Part shown: piece by piece, positions 11,735 to 22,740 of the stretch
Layout: every line of letters starts with the position of its first letter
Numbering within the stretch: the stretch's first letter is position 1
Assembly: GCF_023065955.2 (NCBI RefSeq)
Contig: NW_026622764.1
Span: 74,765,333-74,829,332 of the forward strand
Origin: Ursus arctos
Lineage: Eukaryota > Chordata > Mammalia > Carnivora > Ursidae
Direction: 5' to 3'
DNA: 64,000 bases
The notes under the pieces: generated by a model
The model's database searches: none
What the model was told of the DNA's origin: nothing
Seen by the model: the letters and a program-made list of their open reading frames with translations, nothing else
Position numbers and translations under genes: made by a program

Positions 11735-12260
11735 TACAGTATTTGTCCTTTTTTGTCTTGCTTGTTGTGACTTAGCATAATGTCATACAGGTTCAGCCAT
11801 GTTGTAGCATATGTCCGAATTTCCTTAACTTTTAAGGCTGAATAACATTCCTAGTATTCATATGCCACACTTTGTTTATCCCTTCATCCGTTGTTGGACA
11901 TTTGGGTTGTTTCCATCTTTTGGCTGTTATGAATTATGCTGCTATGAATATCTGTATAAAGGTTTTCTGTGGACATGTGTTTCCTCTGTCTTGGATGTAT
12001 ACCAAAGAATGGAATTGCCGAGTCATTGCTGATGTCATGATTAAACTTCCAGAATGTGTATTCAATTGCATTTCCTTGATGACTAATGATGTTGAACATC
12101 TTTTTATGTGCTTGTGGTCATTTGTATATGTTCTTCGAGAGGTGTCTATTCACATCCTTAGGCCATGGAGAGATGTCTACTCAAATCCGTAGCCCATTTT
12201 TCAATCAAAATTGTATCTGTTTTTGAATTGTAAGACTTCTTATACTCTGATTATTTCATA
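11735..12260 (-). mobile_element. Old LINE-1 3' region, antisense
   Basis: Read on the plus strand it has the reverse of an L1 ORF2 end: 'GACTTAGCATAATGTCATAC', 'GGACATTTGGGTTGTTTCCA' (11897), 'GGAATTGCCGAGTCATTGCT' (12011) and 'CCCATTTTTCAATC'. A 106-codon frame across it is not a gene. Confidence 0.75.
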
Positions 12261-14619
12261 TCTCAGTGTTATTAATTTTACTTTCTCCAGGGTCAATTCT
12301 GCTTGTGTTTTGTCATATGCTTTAAAATTTATTTTTTTCCCTGTAGTTTTGTCCTTTAGATATACCAGCTCTCATTTATATCATTCTATTATCTTGTACT
12401 CTATGTCAAAGTGTTAATTTTTTGAAAATTTCCATCAGTGGAAATTGTGGAATCTAAAAATTCTTCAGGGATACAAGTACAAACTGTCAAAAAATTTCAC
12501 ACTTACTTTAACTTGCTGTGATATTTAAAATGTTCATAATGTTCTCTATCAGCTTGATTTAAATCATTTTTATAAGTATATTAATTAACATCTGGAATTT
12601 GAGATATAAACTTGGGTTTTATTCTAACTTTAGTGCAAATGAATTATCTTTATTTTTTTGTATTTCTTTTCAGTGGATTTAGGAGTGTGTAGTGGGCAGA
12701 GTTGGAAAGATATATTATTCTGCCTTTTCTCTCTGAATCCTTTAGTACTTTTAGATTCAATGGCACCTATTATAGGGTACTACTTTCTAAAGAGCACTAT
12801 GGATTTGATCAAAAGTAAAATAAAGATGATATTTTCAACCTTCTTTATTACCTGGGTTGTTTTCTATAATGAAGCAAGTCCTCTGGACTCTTTTGTGCCT
12901 TCTCTGGCATGCAATCATAAACCTGGGCCAACAGGAGAATGTGTCTTTTGCTCACTCCAGGTCATGATCTTTTAATAGCTGCCCTCAAAATCCACCATTG
13001 ATTGTAAAACCTCAAAATAAATTACAGTCATTGAGGACAATTACAATGTGGCTGTATTCTGGAAAATACTTGCCTCATCACCTCTGGAGAAGTGTTGGTT
13101 TTCCTTTTGAAAACCCACTTTTATAGAACTTAAAGGGTTAACCAATGACATAGCTTCAGCTCAAGGAGTGGGAGTAAAGTTTCTTTAGTTCTCAGACTAA
13201 GTCCTCAACCACTAAACCACACTACTACTCCCTCTAATTACTCCTTTAGGTAATAGGTGTAAAAATATGTTTTTGAGGTGATGAGATAAAATTAGAAGTT
13301 AGGTTATTGGGTTGAACTTCACATCTATCTTAGGGACTAAGACAAAAATCCACAATGAATAAATGGGGACAAAAGGTTTCTTAGCAAAATAAAGTTAATG
13401 GAAGCTTTATATAAATTCACACCACAAAACCAAAGAGGTATTTAGGAATTTCTCAGAGACCCCCAAAGTCAGAGTTTTCTAATACTTACTGGAAAATGAT
13501 ACAGTAAAGAAGATAGATGTTTTTTCATACAAAGGAAACTTTTTTTTCCCCAAAAATTCTTGGCAATTTTATCATCAGGGTTAAAGATATCTATGCTGTT
13601 TAATCTTAATCTTAAGTAGTCTTAGTATCAAGATTACATGCTAAAAAGGACTGGAAAAGTTATTCCCAAATGGAAAATATGGATATTCTGCAACGATCGT
13701 CATTAAAAATCTAGAAGGAGTCTCAGTAGCCTTCTTTGTAGAACTGTGTATAATTCTATTCATGATACAATGAATATTACTCCTAACACCAGACTTGTGA
13801 ATGCTAATCACATCACTTAGTTATTAATACAGCTGACCAAGTAGGTCAAATCTATTTCAATTCTTGGCCTCAACATCTGTAAAAAAGGGTTATGAATCCT
13901 TGTGCTCTCTACTTCATGAGTATCATATGAGAATGAAACATTAAAACCTTCCCAAAATATGTAAAACTTTAAACATTCCAAATTATACTAATAAATTTGA
14001 AGTAAAATCTCTTAAAGGAAGATAAGAGGAAAATACTGCAAAATATTTTCTTGCTTTCCTTTACGATTTGACCAATTGACATGCTTCTTTATCCCACTAG
14101 AGGGTGGTCTGGTCACCATCAAATTAGAAATAAAAACATATAGGATGTGGAAAACCACTTGATTATAAAGCACATGTGCTATACTTCATCTTATGTGATT
14201 AAGTTACTTGTTGACCCAATTAGTTTTTCTAATGTCCTTGTCCTTTCCATCCTTTACTTCTCTGGGCTTTTGTTTGTAATCACAGTTCTCTATTATATTT
14301 ATATGTGTAATGTGCATGCAGTTTAAAATTTTAAACTTCTTAAAATTTAAAAATTCTATGGGAAATTAATAATGCATACTTTTAACTTTAACCTAGTTCT
14401 TGGTTCCAAATGAATATGGTGTCAAACCAATATAATTAACTGTGTGTTGGGGGAAGTATTATTAACACAGTATAATGTTACCTTTCAAAAACACAGATGA
14501 AAATTTATGAATTTGTGGATGGGTTGAAAATTGTTCTGAATTATTAAAGAGGCTGATTATTGAATTTTGTGGTCCTAGAATTGTAGTTTTATTACTTTAA
14601 AAAGAAATCAAGTAAATTT
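12261..14619. other. Long stretch without gene or clear repeat
   Basis: Mostly unique AT-rich DNA. The frame at 12658-12975 (105 codons) has hydrophobic runs but no known motif and no flanking signals. A possible MIR trace lies at 13850-13965. I see nothing else. Confidence 0.55.
13850..13965 (+). mobile_element. MIR-like trace (tentative)
   Basis: 'CTCAACATCTGTAAAAAAGG' followed by 'TCATGAGTATCATATGAGAA' resembles the 3' half of MIR ('cctcatctgtaaaatggg', then the 'gttgtgaggatt' section). It is too diverged to be sure. Confidence 0.35.
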
Positions 14620-15640
14620 CAGTAAAGATGAAGTAAGAGAGTTGGATTTAAGAACCCTACTCCCCTTGCTTCCCACACAAACATTCTAACTTAAATACAA
14701 ATGTGGATAAAAAGAAAACAAAGGGGGCGCCTGGGTGGCACAGCGGTTAAGCGTCTGCCTTCGGCTCAGGGTGTGATCCCAGCGTTGTGGGATCGAGCCC
14801 CACATCGGGCTCCTCCGCTGGGAGCCTGCTTCTTCCTTTCTCACTCCCCCTGCTTGTGTTCCCTCTCTCGCTGGCTATCTCTGTCAAATAAATAAATAAA
14901 ATCTTAAAAAAAAAAAAAAAAGAAAAAAAGAAAACCTATGGTTGATTTAGATGGTTTCAAGAACCCAAACAGAGCCTGCCATGCTCTCTAAATTGAGGAG
15001 ATTGAAATGGAAGCTCAGGGAGACTAAGCCACCTATAATTTATGGGCCAGGACCCATAAAGGTGGAAGCTGCACAGAGAGAGCTGTAGAGTGGTAGCCTT
15101 GGGGTTTATGTTGAGTACTTATCTATGTATGCATGACTCAAAATGACCCAAGGCTAGGGAAGAAAAAAAAAAAACTAGAAAAGAGAAGGTAGAAAAACTC
15201 CCAGGATTCACACAAAGCTGAGAATAGTTTGTGTTTCCACTGGGGTGCTAAGGCTACTAAGACTAGACATGCCTTAGCAGTGTGGTTAAATTAGCTGTAT
15301 ATTAAAAGCTTCTTTAGTCCTGAATGACCAAGGCTTAAAAGCAAGTCTGAAGATAATCTGATTTCAAATAATATAATTACAGGCCAGGAAAAAGAACCAA
15401 CATTATTTACAGGAATACAACAAACTCCAGTGGACAACAATTTAACATTCACAATATCTGCCATCCAATCAAAAACTAACAAGCACATGAAAAAAGTGGA
15501 AAATGGGACTCATAATGAGGAGAAAATGTAATCATTAGAAATAAGCCCAGAAATGACAAAGAAGGGAAGCTAGCAAATGAAAAAAATAAGCTTTTATAAC
15601 TATTCTTCTAATTTGTCCTAGTCTACTATCATATTAAAAA
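14620..15640 (+). mobile_element. Old LINE-1 5' UTR-like region, sense, split by a SINE
   Basis: 15420-15560 carries phrases of the older L1 5' UTR ('GCCATCCAATCAAAAACTAA' at 15461, 'ATAATGAGGAGAAAATGTAA' at 15512, 'CCCAGAAATGACAAAGAAGG' near 15547). The flanks on both sides of the SINE at 14723 read as the same moderately GC-richer block. A 5' UTR without ORF1 behind it means the rest was deleted. Confidence 0.5.
14723..14924 (+). mobile_element. Can-SINE, bear/panda-type subfamily, sense
   Basis: The head 'GGGGGCGCCTGGGTGGCACA' is followed by 'GCGGTTAAGCGTCTGCCTTC' and 'GGATCGAGCCCCACATCGGG', then the CT-rich section, 'AATAAATAAATAAAATCTT' and an A tail. An exact 11-bp duplication, AAAAAGAAAAC, lies at 14709-14719 and 14925-14935. 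It is well preserved and so relatively young. The 64-codon frame across it is not a gene. Confidence 0.97.
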
Positions 15641-15701
15641 TCCATGGAGTATCAAGGGGTGAGGCAAGAGGGACTTACTAAAACAATGAACACAAGCAGA
15701 G

Positions 15702-15767
15702 TTATCAGGAATTTATCATACCAAGGTAAAATTATTTATCAGGAATTTATCATACCAAGGTAAAATT
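15702..15767. repeat. 34-bp tandem duplication (two copies)
   Basis: The unit beginning 'TTATCAGGAATTTATCATAC' occurs at 15702-15735 and again from 15736. The two copies are identical over 32 bases. It looks like replication slippage or a local duplication. Confidence 0.95.
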
Positions 15768-16379
15768 CCCCAGCTAAAGCAATCATGAGGTATTGAGGTG
15801 TAACAGCTGAAGTAAGCAGGCATGTGCTGGGTAATCCCTATCTTCCACTACATATACTTACTTCAGAGATATGGGTCTTTGCTCAATACAGTAAATTGCT
15901 CCTCTTTTTGCCTAATTCCTATACTCTTGCAGACCCTTCTCCTGACAGTCAACATAGAACTTCCTTCTAGAACAATCAAGATTTTTTCACTCCCTTCTCC
16001 TCTCTGAGCTCTACTAACATTTCCATCTATTATTATCTTTATTTTCTCTATCCATTTGCAGACCATAGTTCCAAGTAATATAACTTGGCATAATGGAAAT
16101 AAGTGATTATGTTTTGTTTATAAACTGAAAAATGATGCCAATAGTAGAAAGGATGGAGATTTTAAAAACCCTCTAGTGATTGTGTTTTTCATGGGAATGA
16201 TATCTCATTATATATTCACAAGCCCCGCACACTCAAGGAGGAGATTATACAGTGCATGTACACTATGGTTGGGGAAGAATCTTGGGGGCCATTTTGGTAG
16301 GGCCTACCATTGTGGAATGTTGGAATATAAAATGCTCTATGTCAATACAGAGAATTTTTGCAGGAAATCCCCATAAATG
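15768..16379. other. Unassigned stretch, possibly old repeat
   Basis: No gene. 16215-16320 ('CACACTCAAGGAGGAGATTA', then 'TTGGGGGCCATTTTGG') resembles a recurrent mammalian repeat phrase that I cannot name. Confidence 0.4.
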
Positions 16380-17095
16380 AGTTCACACAGCATGTAGTCA
16401 TTTGTGTCTGTTTTCTTTCACTTAGCATATTGCTTTTTTTTTTTTTAGTTGAAGTATAATTTACACACAATGCTTCAGGTAGTTGGCATAATGCTTTTAA
16501 AATTTATTCGTGTTGGGTTGTATATCATTAGTTCCTCCTCATTTTCTCTGAGCAACATTTTGTGTTGTCAGTGACAGGGCTCATATACGTTGTTAAATTC
16601 ATCCTTTAATACTTCATGATTTTATTGCTATTTTAATGGTATTTATTTTACTTTTTGTGCTGCTGGAATATTGAGGTACAATTGATCTTAGAGATGCACC
16701 TTATCCACCTCCCTCCTCCTTCCTAAATCCACTTATTTATTTCTGGTAGTTTCTTTGTAATTTTCTAAGGATATTCTATTTATGCCTTCATAGTTTCTAA
16801 CTACGAAGACAGTGTTACTTCTTCCTTTTCCATGGGTGCCTCTTTTGATTATCTTTCTTGCCTCATTACACTGAAAATTACTTCTAATAAAATGTTAGTA
16901 GAAGTGATAAAAGAGGACATCTTTGAATCATTCCAAATATTAAAGGAGAGTGTTCAGTGTTTGACCATTAAATATAATTTAGCTCTAGCTTTATCAAGTA
17001 GAGATAGGTTTTTAATTCTTACTTTAGTGAGACTTTCTTTTTATAATCAATCCCCTATTAATGTAGTTAGATATGAGAATTGATTTTGAAATGTT
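16380..17095 (-). mobile_element. Old LINE-1 ORF2, antisense, rearranged
   Basis: 16400-16530 resembles the reverse of the L1 C-terminal region ('CTTTCACTTAGCATATTGC'). It is split by a short T-rich insert at about 16434-16490, after which 'GCATAATGCTTTTAAAATTT' resumes. 16690-17090 matches the reverse of the reverse-transcriptase region ('AGTGTTCAGTGTTTGACCAT', 'TTAGATATGAGAATTGATTT'). Diverged, and no frame remains. Confidence 0.6.
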
Positions 17096-17283
17096 AAAAA
17101 AACATAAAACCATATGATATGTAACCAATGTTGTAGTGATGTATCATCTTTTTTAGTAATAGCCAGAGATTTTGATTGCTTGTCCAGAGCTGTTCACAAG
17201 CACATGTATAGAAGTACTTGTCTCTTTATTTTAAAAATATACCTTAAATATGTACATTTTTCCCAAACAGTAATAGTTTTAAG

Positions 17284-17563
17284 TATAGGAAGATTGGTAG
17301 GAGAAGGAAGGGAAGAATGAAGGGGGGGTAAAGAGAAGGGGGAATGAACCATGAGAGACTATGGACTCTGGGAAACAAACTGAGGGCTTCAGAGGGGAGG
17401 AGGGTGGGGATTGGGATAGGCCGGTGATGGGGAGTAAGGAGGGCACATATTGCATGGTGCACTGGGTGTTATATGCAAATAATGAATAATGGAACATTGC
17501 ATCAAAAACTGGGGAGGTACTGTATGGTGACTAATATTACAAAATAAAATTATTTAAAAAAAC
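17284..17563 (+). mobile_element. LINE-1 3' end, sense, young carnivore subfamily
   Basis: Contains 'ATGAGAGACTATGGACTCTG' at 17350, 'AAACTGAGGGCTTCAGAGG' near 17377, 'TGCACTGGGTGTTATATGCA' at 17458 and a short A-rich tail. Only the 3' UTR is present. It is very similar to the copy at 18843. No convincing TSD was read. Confidence 0.93.
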
Positions 17564-17923
17564 AAGTTATAATTAGTTACAATTGCAAATAAACTTAATC
17601 CTTAATGCATAGAAAGAAATGGTAGTGATGTATTACATGCTGAGTTGGTTACCTCATATGCTTCAAGAGAAAATGTCTAATCTGTTTTACCTGCTTTGCA
17701 TGCCTTCAGCAGCAAAAGCCTTTAACATTAAGGAATCTATTATTGAACTTGCAGAATTGAAAGAATGTCTACCGAGAAATTACAGCTGTAGCTGATAAAA
17801 CTATTGTGAATTTCACTCTGACTTCAGTATTTTTGCAACCAAGACACTAGTTTTTATAATCCATTTGAACTCTATAAATATTTTTAAAAGGTATTTTTGT
17901 TTACTTCTCAGGTTTGTTACCTT

Positions 17924-17971
17924 TTAACATCGATCAAAATAATGGCATTCTTTTCTTTTTCTTTCTGCTAG
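17924..17971 (+). promoter_or_regulatory. Candidate 3' splice site: branch point, Py tract, AG
   Basis: A TTAAC at 17924-17928 fits the yUnAy branch-point pattern, with the A at 17927 about 44 nt before the AG. Nineteen uninterrupted pyrimidines cover 17948-17966, followed by GCTAG with the AG at 17970-17971. The TGC at 17966-17968 just before the AG is the element that SRRM4/nSR100 is known to use at neuronal microexons. The link to this site is inference. Confidence 0.55.
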
Positions 17972-17999
17972 CTGAGGCGAGGACAGATCGTGAGAACTG
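17972..17999 (+). other. Candidate 28-nt microexon
   Basis: The 28 bases between the strong acceptor (AG 17970-17971) and the donor CTG|GTAAGTGG (GT at 18000-18001) are GC-rich (16 of 28) and hold two CpGs (17978, 17989) within AT-rich surroundings. Two frames are open: one reads LRRGQIVRT, the other EARTDREN; the third begins with TGA. The length is not a multiple of three, so skipping would shift the frame. I do not recognise the gene, and no other exon is visible in the window, so this would be an isolated exon in large introns. It could also be a chance pairing of splice signals. The quality of both sites and the base composition make it the best exon candidate here. Confidence 0.5.
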
Positions 18000-18777
18000 G
18001 TAAGTGGTCAGCATTATGCTTAACTGTTAGGATAAGCTAGTAGAGCTGTCCTTCATAATTTGTTCAAACATCTGGCTACCACTGTTAAATAGGTTAGGGA
18101 AGAACATATGGTTCTCATTTAAAACATTGCAAACATCATCATGATGGAGACTGTGAAATTTTAAGAAAGACCAATATTGTTTTGATTATAATCTCGGACA
18201 GAAAAAAAAAAAACCCACCCTATATGCTTAGCTAAGAAATCTACTGTCTTATTTATCAGAAATTTCTATTCTGTATTGTGTTGTTCTTTTGATTTCTATT
18301 TTAGAACAGGCAATTAATACAGAAAGGTACTGTTGCCATTTTTCCCTGCTTTTCAAATGAAATTATAACTAAAAATAAAAAAGAAAAGAAAAATATATAT
18401 TGAAAACATTTGTAAATCTATGAGCTTTTACTTTTAATAACATCTTTCAATTGAAATTTCAAAGTTACACTTTTGTTCCATAAGTAATTCTATGGATTAG
18501 GAATAAAACCATGTGTTTTCTAATTAGCAATAGCAGCCTTCTATCTCTGATTAATCCAGCTGCTTAAAATGTGTGTTGTATTTGACCATTTGCCAAAAAA
18601 GTCTGAGGCTATATGAGCCACCTGGCACAAGGTTGGAGGGTAGGAATCTCATCTGACTAGGACTATGGCTATGTCATTTTCGTAAACTCTACTTTCAAAA
18701 TGCCAAACAATGAAAAACCCAACCTTGGTGCCCTACAATTTTGCCAAGCAATGATAGCTTCAGAAATTTTCATCTCA

Positions 18778-19142
18778 TAAATGAGTGAAACCATATGATA
18801 ATTGTCTTTCTTTGCTTGACTTATTTCGCTTAGCATTATCACTCATTTACGGAACGTAAGAAGTAGGAAGATCGGTAGGAGAAGAAAGGGAAGAAGAAAG
18901 GGGGGGTAAACAGAAGGGGGAATGAACCATGAGAGACTATGGACTCTGGGAAACAAACTGAGGGCTTCAGAGGGGAGGGAGTAGGGGAATGGGATAGGCT
19001 GGTGATGGGTAGTAAGGAGGGCACATATTGCATGGTGCACTGGGTGTTATACGGAAGTAATGAATCATGGAACTTTACGTCAAAAACTAGGGATGTACTG
19101 TATGGTGACTAACATAATACAATAAAAAATTATTATAAAAAA
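18778..19142 (+). mobile_element. LINE-1 3' end with 5' inversion (twin priming) and TSD
   Basis: 18843-19142 is a sense L1 3' UTR ending in AATAAAAAATTATTATAAAA. 18778-18842 is the adjoining ORF2-end segment in reverse orientation ('GCTTGACTTATTTCGCTTAG' near 18815). The two segments share the short string 'TCACTCATTTA' at the junction. TSD AGAAATTTTCATCTCA (18762-18777) matches AGAAATTTCCATCTCA (19143-19158) with one mismatch. This is the classical 5'-inversion structure produced by twin priming. Confidence 0.92.
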
Positions 19143-19158
19143 AGAAATTTCCATCTCA

Positions 19159-20089
19159 AAATATCTCTTCTAATTCATATTACCTGCACCCCTAGAACAA
19201 GTGATTTACTTATATATTTTTTAAAAACCTGCTTAATAGAAAAAAAATAGATAGTCAAGCTATATTTTATCAGTTAAGAGACCTCTGATTGTAATTTTGT
19301 CATACATCCTATCTTAAAAAAAAGAAAAATTAAATTAAAAAGAACATAATAAAGATATTCATGTCAAAAAGTTAATTCATTGTGTTAACTTCATTACATT
19401 ATTTTTTAAGAAGAGAGACCAAAGCTAGTCAGAATTACTTAATTTTTTTCACTTTCCCCACCAATTAAGTATGACATTTATTGTATTAGAATAAGAACCC
19501 AAGTCTCTAACGATCAAGAGAATCTTGTGTTACTTTTACAGATCAGTTCGTGTGCACATGCATTTCTGTGTGTGCACATGTATATGAGTCCACCAGGTGT
19601 CGATGTGCAGCCTACCACGCTAACAAGTCTGTGTCATACTCTTCCTTTGATTTTTTTCACACCTGGTGTTTGCTACAGCAACATGTCTGACTGGCCATTT
19701 GAGTTATCTGAGAAGCTGTCAAAAGGCTGGGAAGATTTGGGAAGATTTCAAAAACCTGGCTGAGCATGCCTTCTCAAGAATAATACTTTATGACACTTTT
19801 ATCCTCTATCCCAAACCTCAGATGTTTGATTTTTTTTTTCTTTCCACTGCTGAAATGGGGCAACAAGAAGCCTAGGGGGAGTTAGGATACTTTGTAAAAG
19901 TCACAGAATGTTTCAACTTTCACCCAATTGTGGATATTTATATTTTCAAATTATAAGGCCATGGATGAGACCTGATCATCCTATAAACAGAATATAAGAG
20001 AAATCTCATCTAATGACACATGGTTTGTAGTAGTTTACTTATATAAATATTTAGCTTTAATTATATTTGTTTTTATTCATTTATGTTAT
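19159..20089. other. Unassigned unique stretch
   Basis: No repeat that I recognise. Two overlapping frames (19527-19763 and 19666-19875) have no known motif. A poly-pyrimidine followed by AG occurs near 19540, but no matching donor was found. Confidence 0.5.
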
Positions 20090-20755
20090 TTTAATTGGTA
20101 ATGTAGTTACGTGGTTTAAAAATCAAGAAGCATAATGTGTATCAAGGAAAAAGTCCTCCTTCAGTCCCTGTCTCATGCTTGCCCATGAGTACTCCAGCCT
20201 CTCCACACCCATAGCCAAACATTATTGTAAGTTACTTTTCATCCTCTTTAACATTGCCAGATTTAGTGGAAAAAACAAAGGGCTCCTGATTCAGTTTAAA
20301 TTTCACATAAACAATTGACACTTTTTTAACATCAGTGTGCCCTAATTATTGCATGGGATATACGTATACTAAAGTAAAATCATTGTTTATCTCACATTAA
20401 AATTTAACTAAGTGTTTTGTATTTTATCTGGTGACCCCTATCCTTCCTGAAATTTTGACACAAATGGAAGGAATATGCTTGCATCTTCTGTTATTGTCCT
20501 CTGCCCTCTTTTACATAAATGATAGCATACTTTATGTACTGTTCTGCATCTGGTTTTTTTAAACCCAGTAATACCTTTGAAGATTATTCTACACAATTAT
20601 CAGAAGAGACTTCTCATTATATGTCAACATACTTCAATAAAAAGAGAGATTTTTCTTTGCTTGCCATAATTTATTTAACCAAACTCTTAGTACCCTTACA
20701 AGTGAGTTCCTATATTTTGCTCTTATAAACAATGTTGCAATGAATAATCATTTCT
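20090..20755 (-). mobile_element. Old LINE-1 3' UTR-type sequence, antisense
   Basis: 20505-20755 reads as the reverse of an older L1 3' region ('AAATGATAGCATACTTTATG', 'CCATAATTTATTTAACCAAA', 'ATAAACAATGTTGCAATGAA'). 20090-20250 looks like the same element on the other side of the palindromic insert at 20254-20440. Confidence 0.5.
20254..20440. mobile_element. Near-palindromic DNA transposon (MITE-like, MER53-like)
   Basis: The left half ('AGTTTAAATTTCACATAAAC' at 20296) and the right half ('GTTTATCTCACATTAAAATT' at 20385) are imperfect reverse complements around a centre near 20350, and the ends 'TTGCCAGAT' and 'ATCTGGTGACC' mirror each other. Such palindromic non-autonomous elements are ancient mammalian DNA transposons. 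The MER53-like name is from memory. Confidence 0.65.
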
Positions 20756-20845
20756 TTAAAAATTTGTCTTCAATATTTTTCCAGTTTTATTGAGATATGA
20801 TTGACATATAACATTGTATTAGTTTAAGGTATGCAACATAATGGT

Positions 20846-20900
20846 TATATATATATACCTATATATAGATATCTATACCTATATGTCTATATATATATCT
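20846..20900. repeat. AT-rich simple repeat
   Basis: (TA)n with ATATCTATACC-type interruptions inside the L1 3' UTR. Confidence 0.8.
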
Positions 20901-21197
20901 CAAAAGGATTACCACAATTAAGTTTCGTTAACATCTGTCATTCACATAGTGACAAATATTTTTCTTATGATGAAAAATTTTAAGATTTACTCTATTAGCA
21001 ACTTCCAAGTGTACATACAGTAACTACAGTCACCATGCATATTTCATGTCCAGAACTTATTTATTTTATAACTTGAAATTTATATCCTCTGACTGCCTTC
21101 TCCCGTTTCCTCTATCCCTCATCCCTAACCTCTGGCAACCACTAATCTGTTCCCCATTTGTAGGAGTTTGGTGTTTTTTAAGATTCCATATACAAGT

Positions 21198-21368
21198 GGG
21201 GCTCACTCAATTAAGTGTCTGCCTTTGCCTCAGGTCATAATCTCACGGTCCTGGGATTTGTCCCTGCATTGGACTCTCCGCTTACAGTGAGTCTGCTGCT
21301 CCCTCTCCCTCTGTGATCTCTCTCACTTTCACTGTCTCTCAAATGAATAAATAAAATCTAAAAAAAAA
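21198..21368 (+). mobile_element. Can-SINE, sense, with head deletion and TSD
   Basis: 'TTAAGTGTCTGCCTTTGCCT' and 'GGTCATAATCTCACGGTCCT' are SINE body. The usual 'CACCTGGGTGG' of the head is missing, leaving 'GGGGCTCACTCAA'. The tail is AATGAATAAATAAAATCT plus A10. The target repeat AAGATTCCATATACAAGTG (21179-21197) matches AAGATTTCATATACAGTG (21369-21386) with small differences. Nested in antisense L1. Confidence 0.9.
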
Positions 21369-21504
21369 AAGATTTCATATACAGTGAGATCATACAGCAT
21401 TTGTTTTTCTCCGCCTGACTTATTTCACTTAGCATAATGCCCTCAAGGTCCATACATGTTTCACAAATGGTGGGATTTCCTTTTCTCATAGCTGAATAAT
21501 ACTC

Positions 21505-21676
21505 CATTACATATAATATATATATAATATATTACATATTATATGAGTTATATATAACATAACATACAGCATATAACATAACAATGTAACATATATGTTA
21601 ATATAACATAGTATTTTTGTATTATAACATGTTATGATATAACCTAATATGTAATATTATGTTATAATATATATAA

Positions 21677-21720
<44 letters not shown>
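21505..21720. repeat. Expanded AT-rich microsatellite
   Basis: About 200 bases built almost only of ATAT, TAACATA and TTATATA motifs, ending in a long pure (AT)n at 21683-21719. It sits at the place of the L1 'CCATTGTATATAT' motif, a known seed for such expansion. Confidence 0.9.
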
Positions 21721-21722
<2 letters not shown>

Positions 21723-21729
21723 ATTTTCT

Positions 21730-22740
21730 TTATCCATTGCCTCCAGTTAATGTACACAAGTGTTCTCTTTCCTCAACTCCTTTAACAATACTTACCTTTG
21801 GACTTTTTGATAATAGCTATCCTAGCAAGTATAAGGTGATATCTCATTATGGTTTTGATTTGTAATTCCTTAATGATTAGTGATGTTAAGCATCTTTTCA
21901 TATACCTAATGGCCATCTGGAAAAAAAAGTGTCTACTCAGGTCTTTTGCCCATTTTTTAATCAGGTTATTTGGGATTTTTGCTATTGAGTTCTATGATTT
22001 CTTTATATATTTTGGATATTAACTCCTTATCAGATATATGCTTTGCAAATATTTTCTCCCACTCTGTAGGTATTTTTTTCTATTATGTTGACTGTTTCCT
22101 TCGCTGAGTAATTTTTTTTTTTTTAGTTTGTTGTAGTCTTACATTTGTTTTGCTTTTACTAACTACGTTTGGTGTCAAACCCAAAAAATTGTTGCCAAGA
22201 CCAATGTCCAAGAAGCTTTTCCTCCTATGCTTTCTTCTAGAAGTTGTATGGCTTCAGGTCTTAATTAATCCATTTTTAGTTGATTTTTTTAGATGGTATA
22301 AGAGTTCAATTTCCTATTTTACATGTGGATAGTCAATTTCCCAATACCACTTACCAAAAAGGCTATCCTTTCCTCATTGTATATTCTTGGTACCATTTTT
22401 AAAAATCAGTTAACTGTGCTTTCATTAGTTTATGTCTGGACTCTTGTTTCTGTTCCCTTGGCCTAATATGTCTGCTTTTATGCCAGACCTATCCTGTTTT
22501 GATTACTATAGCTTTAAATATAGTTTAAAGTCAGGAAGTGTGATGTCTCCAGCTTTATTCTCCTTGGTCAAGATTGCTTTAGGTGGTCGCTTTAGCTATT
22601 TGGTGTTTCCAAACAAGTCTTACAATTGTTTTCTCTATTTCTGTGAAAAATGCCATTGGAATTTTGATAGAGATTGCTTTCAATCAGTATAATACTTAGG
22701 GTACTATGGCTATTTTAACATATTAATTCCTTTAGTCTTC
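21730..22740 (-). pseudogene. Old LINE-1 ORF2 C-terminal half remnant
   Basis: The minus strand carries the end of the reverse-transcriptase domain and the C-terminal part of ORF2, with no open frame longer than chance. 22432-22692 on the plus strand is a shadow frame of 86 codons. Hallmarks are the reverse of 'CCCACTCTGTAGG' at 22056 and 'GTCAGGAAGTGTGATGTCTC' at 22529. Confidence 0.7.

Larger units (their letters stand above)
17564..18761. other. Repeat-free island around a candidate exon
   Basis: About 1.2 kb between two young L1 insertions in which I recognise no interspersed repeat, unlike most of the window. It contains the candidate 28-nt exon at 17972-17999 and its splice signals. 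A lack of old repeats often goes with conserved intronic flanks, but by eye this is only suggestive. Confidence 0.5.
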
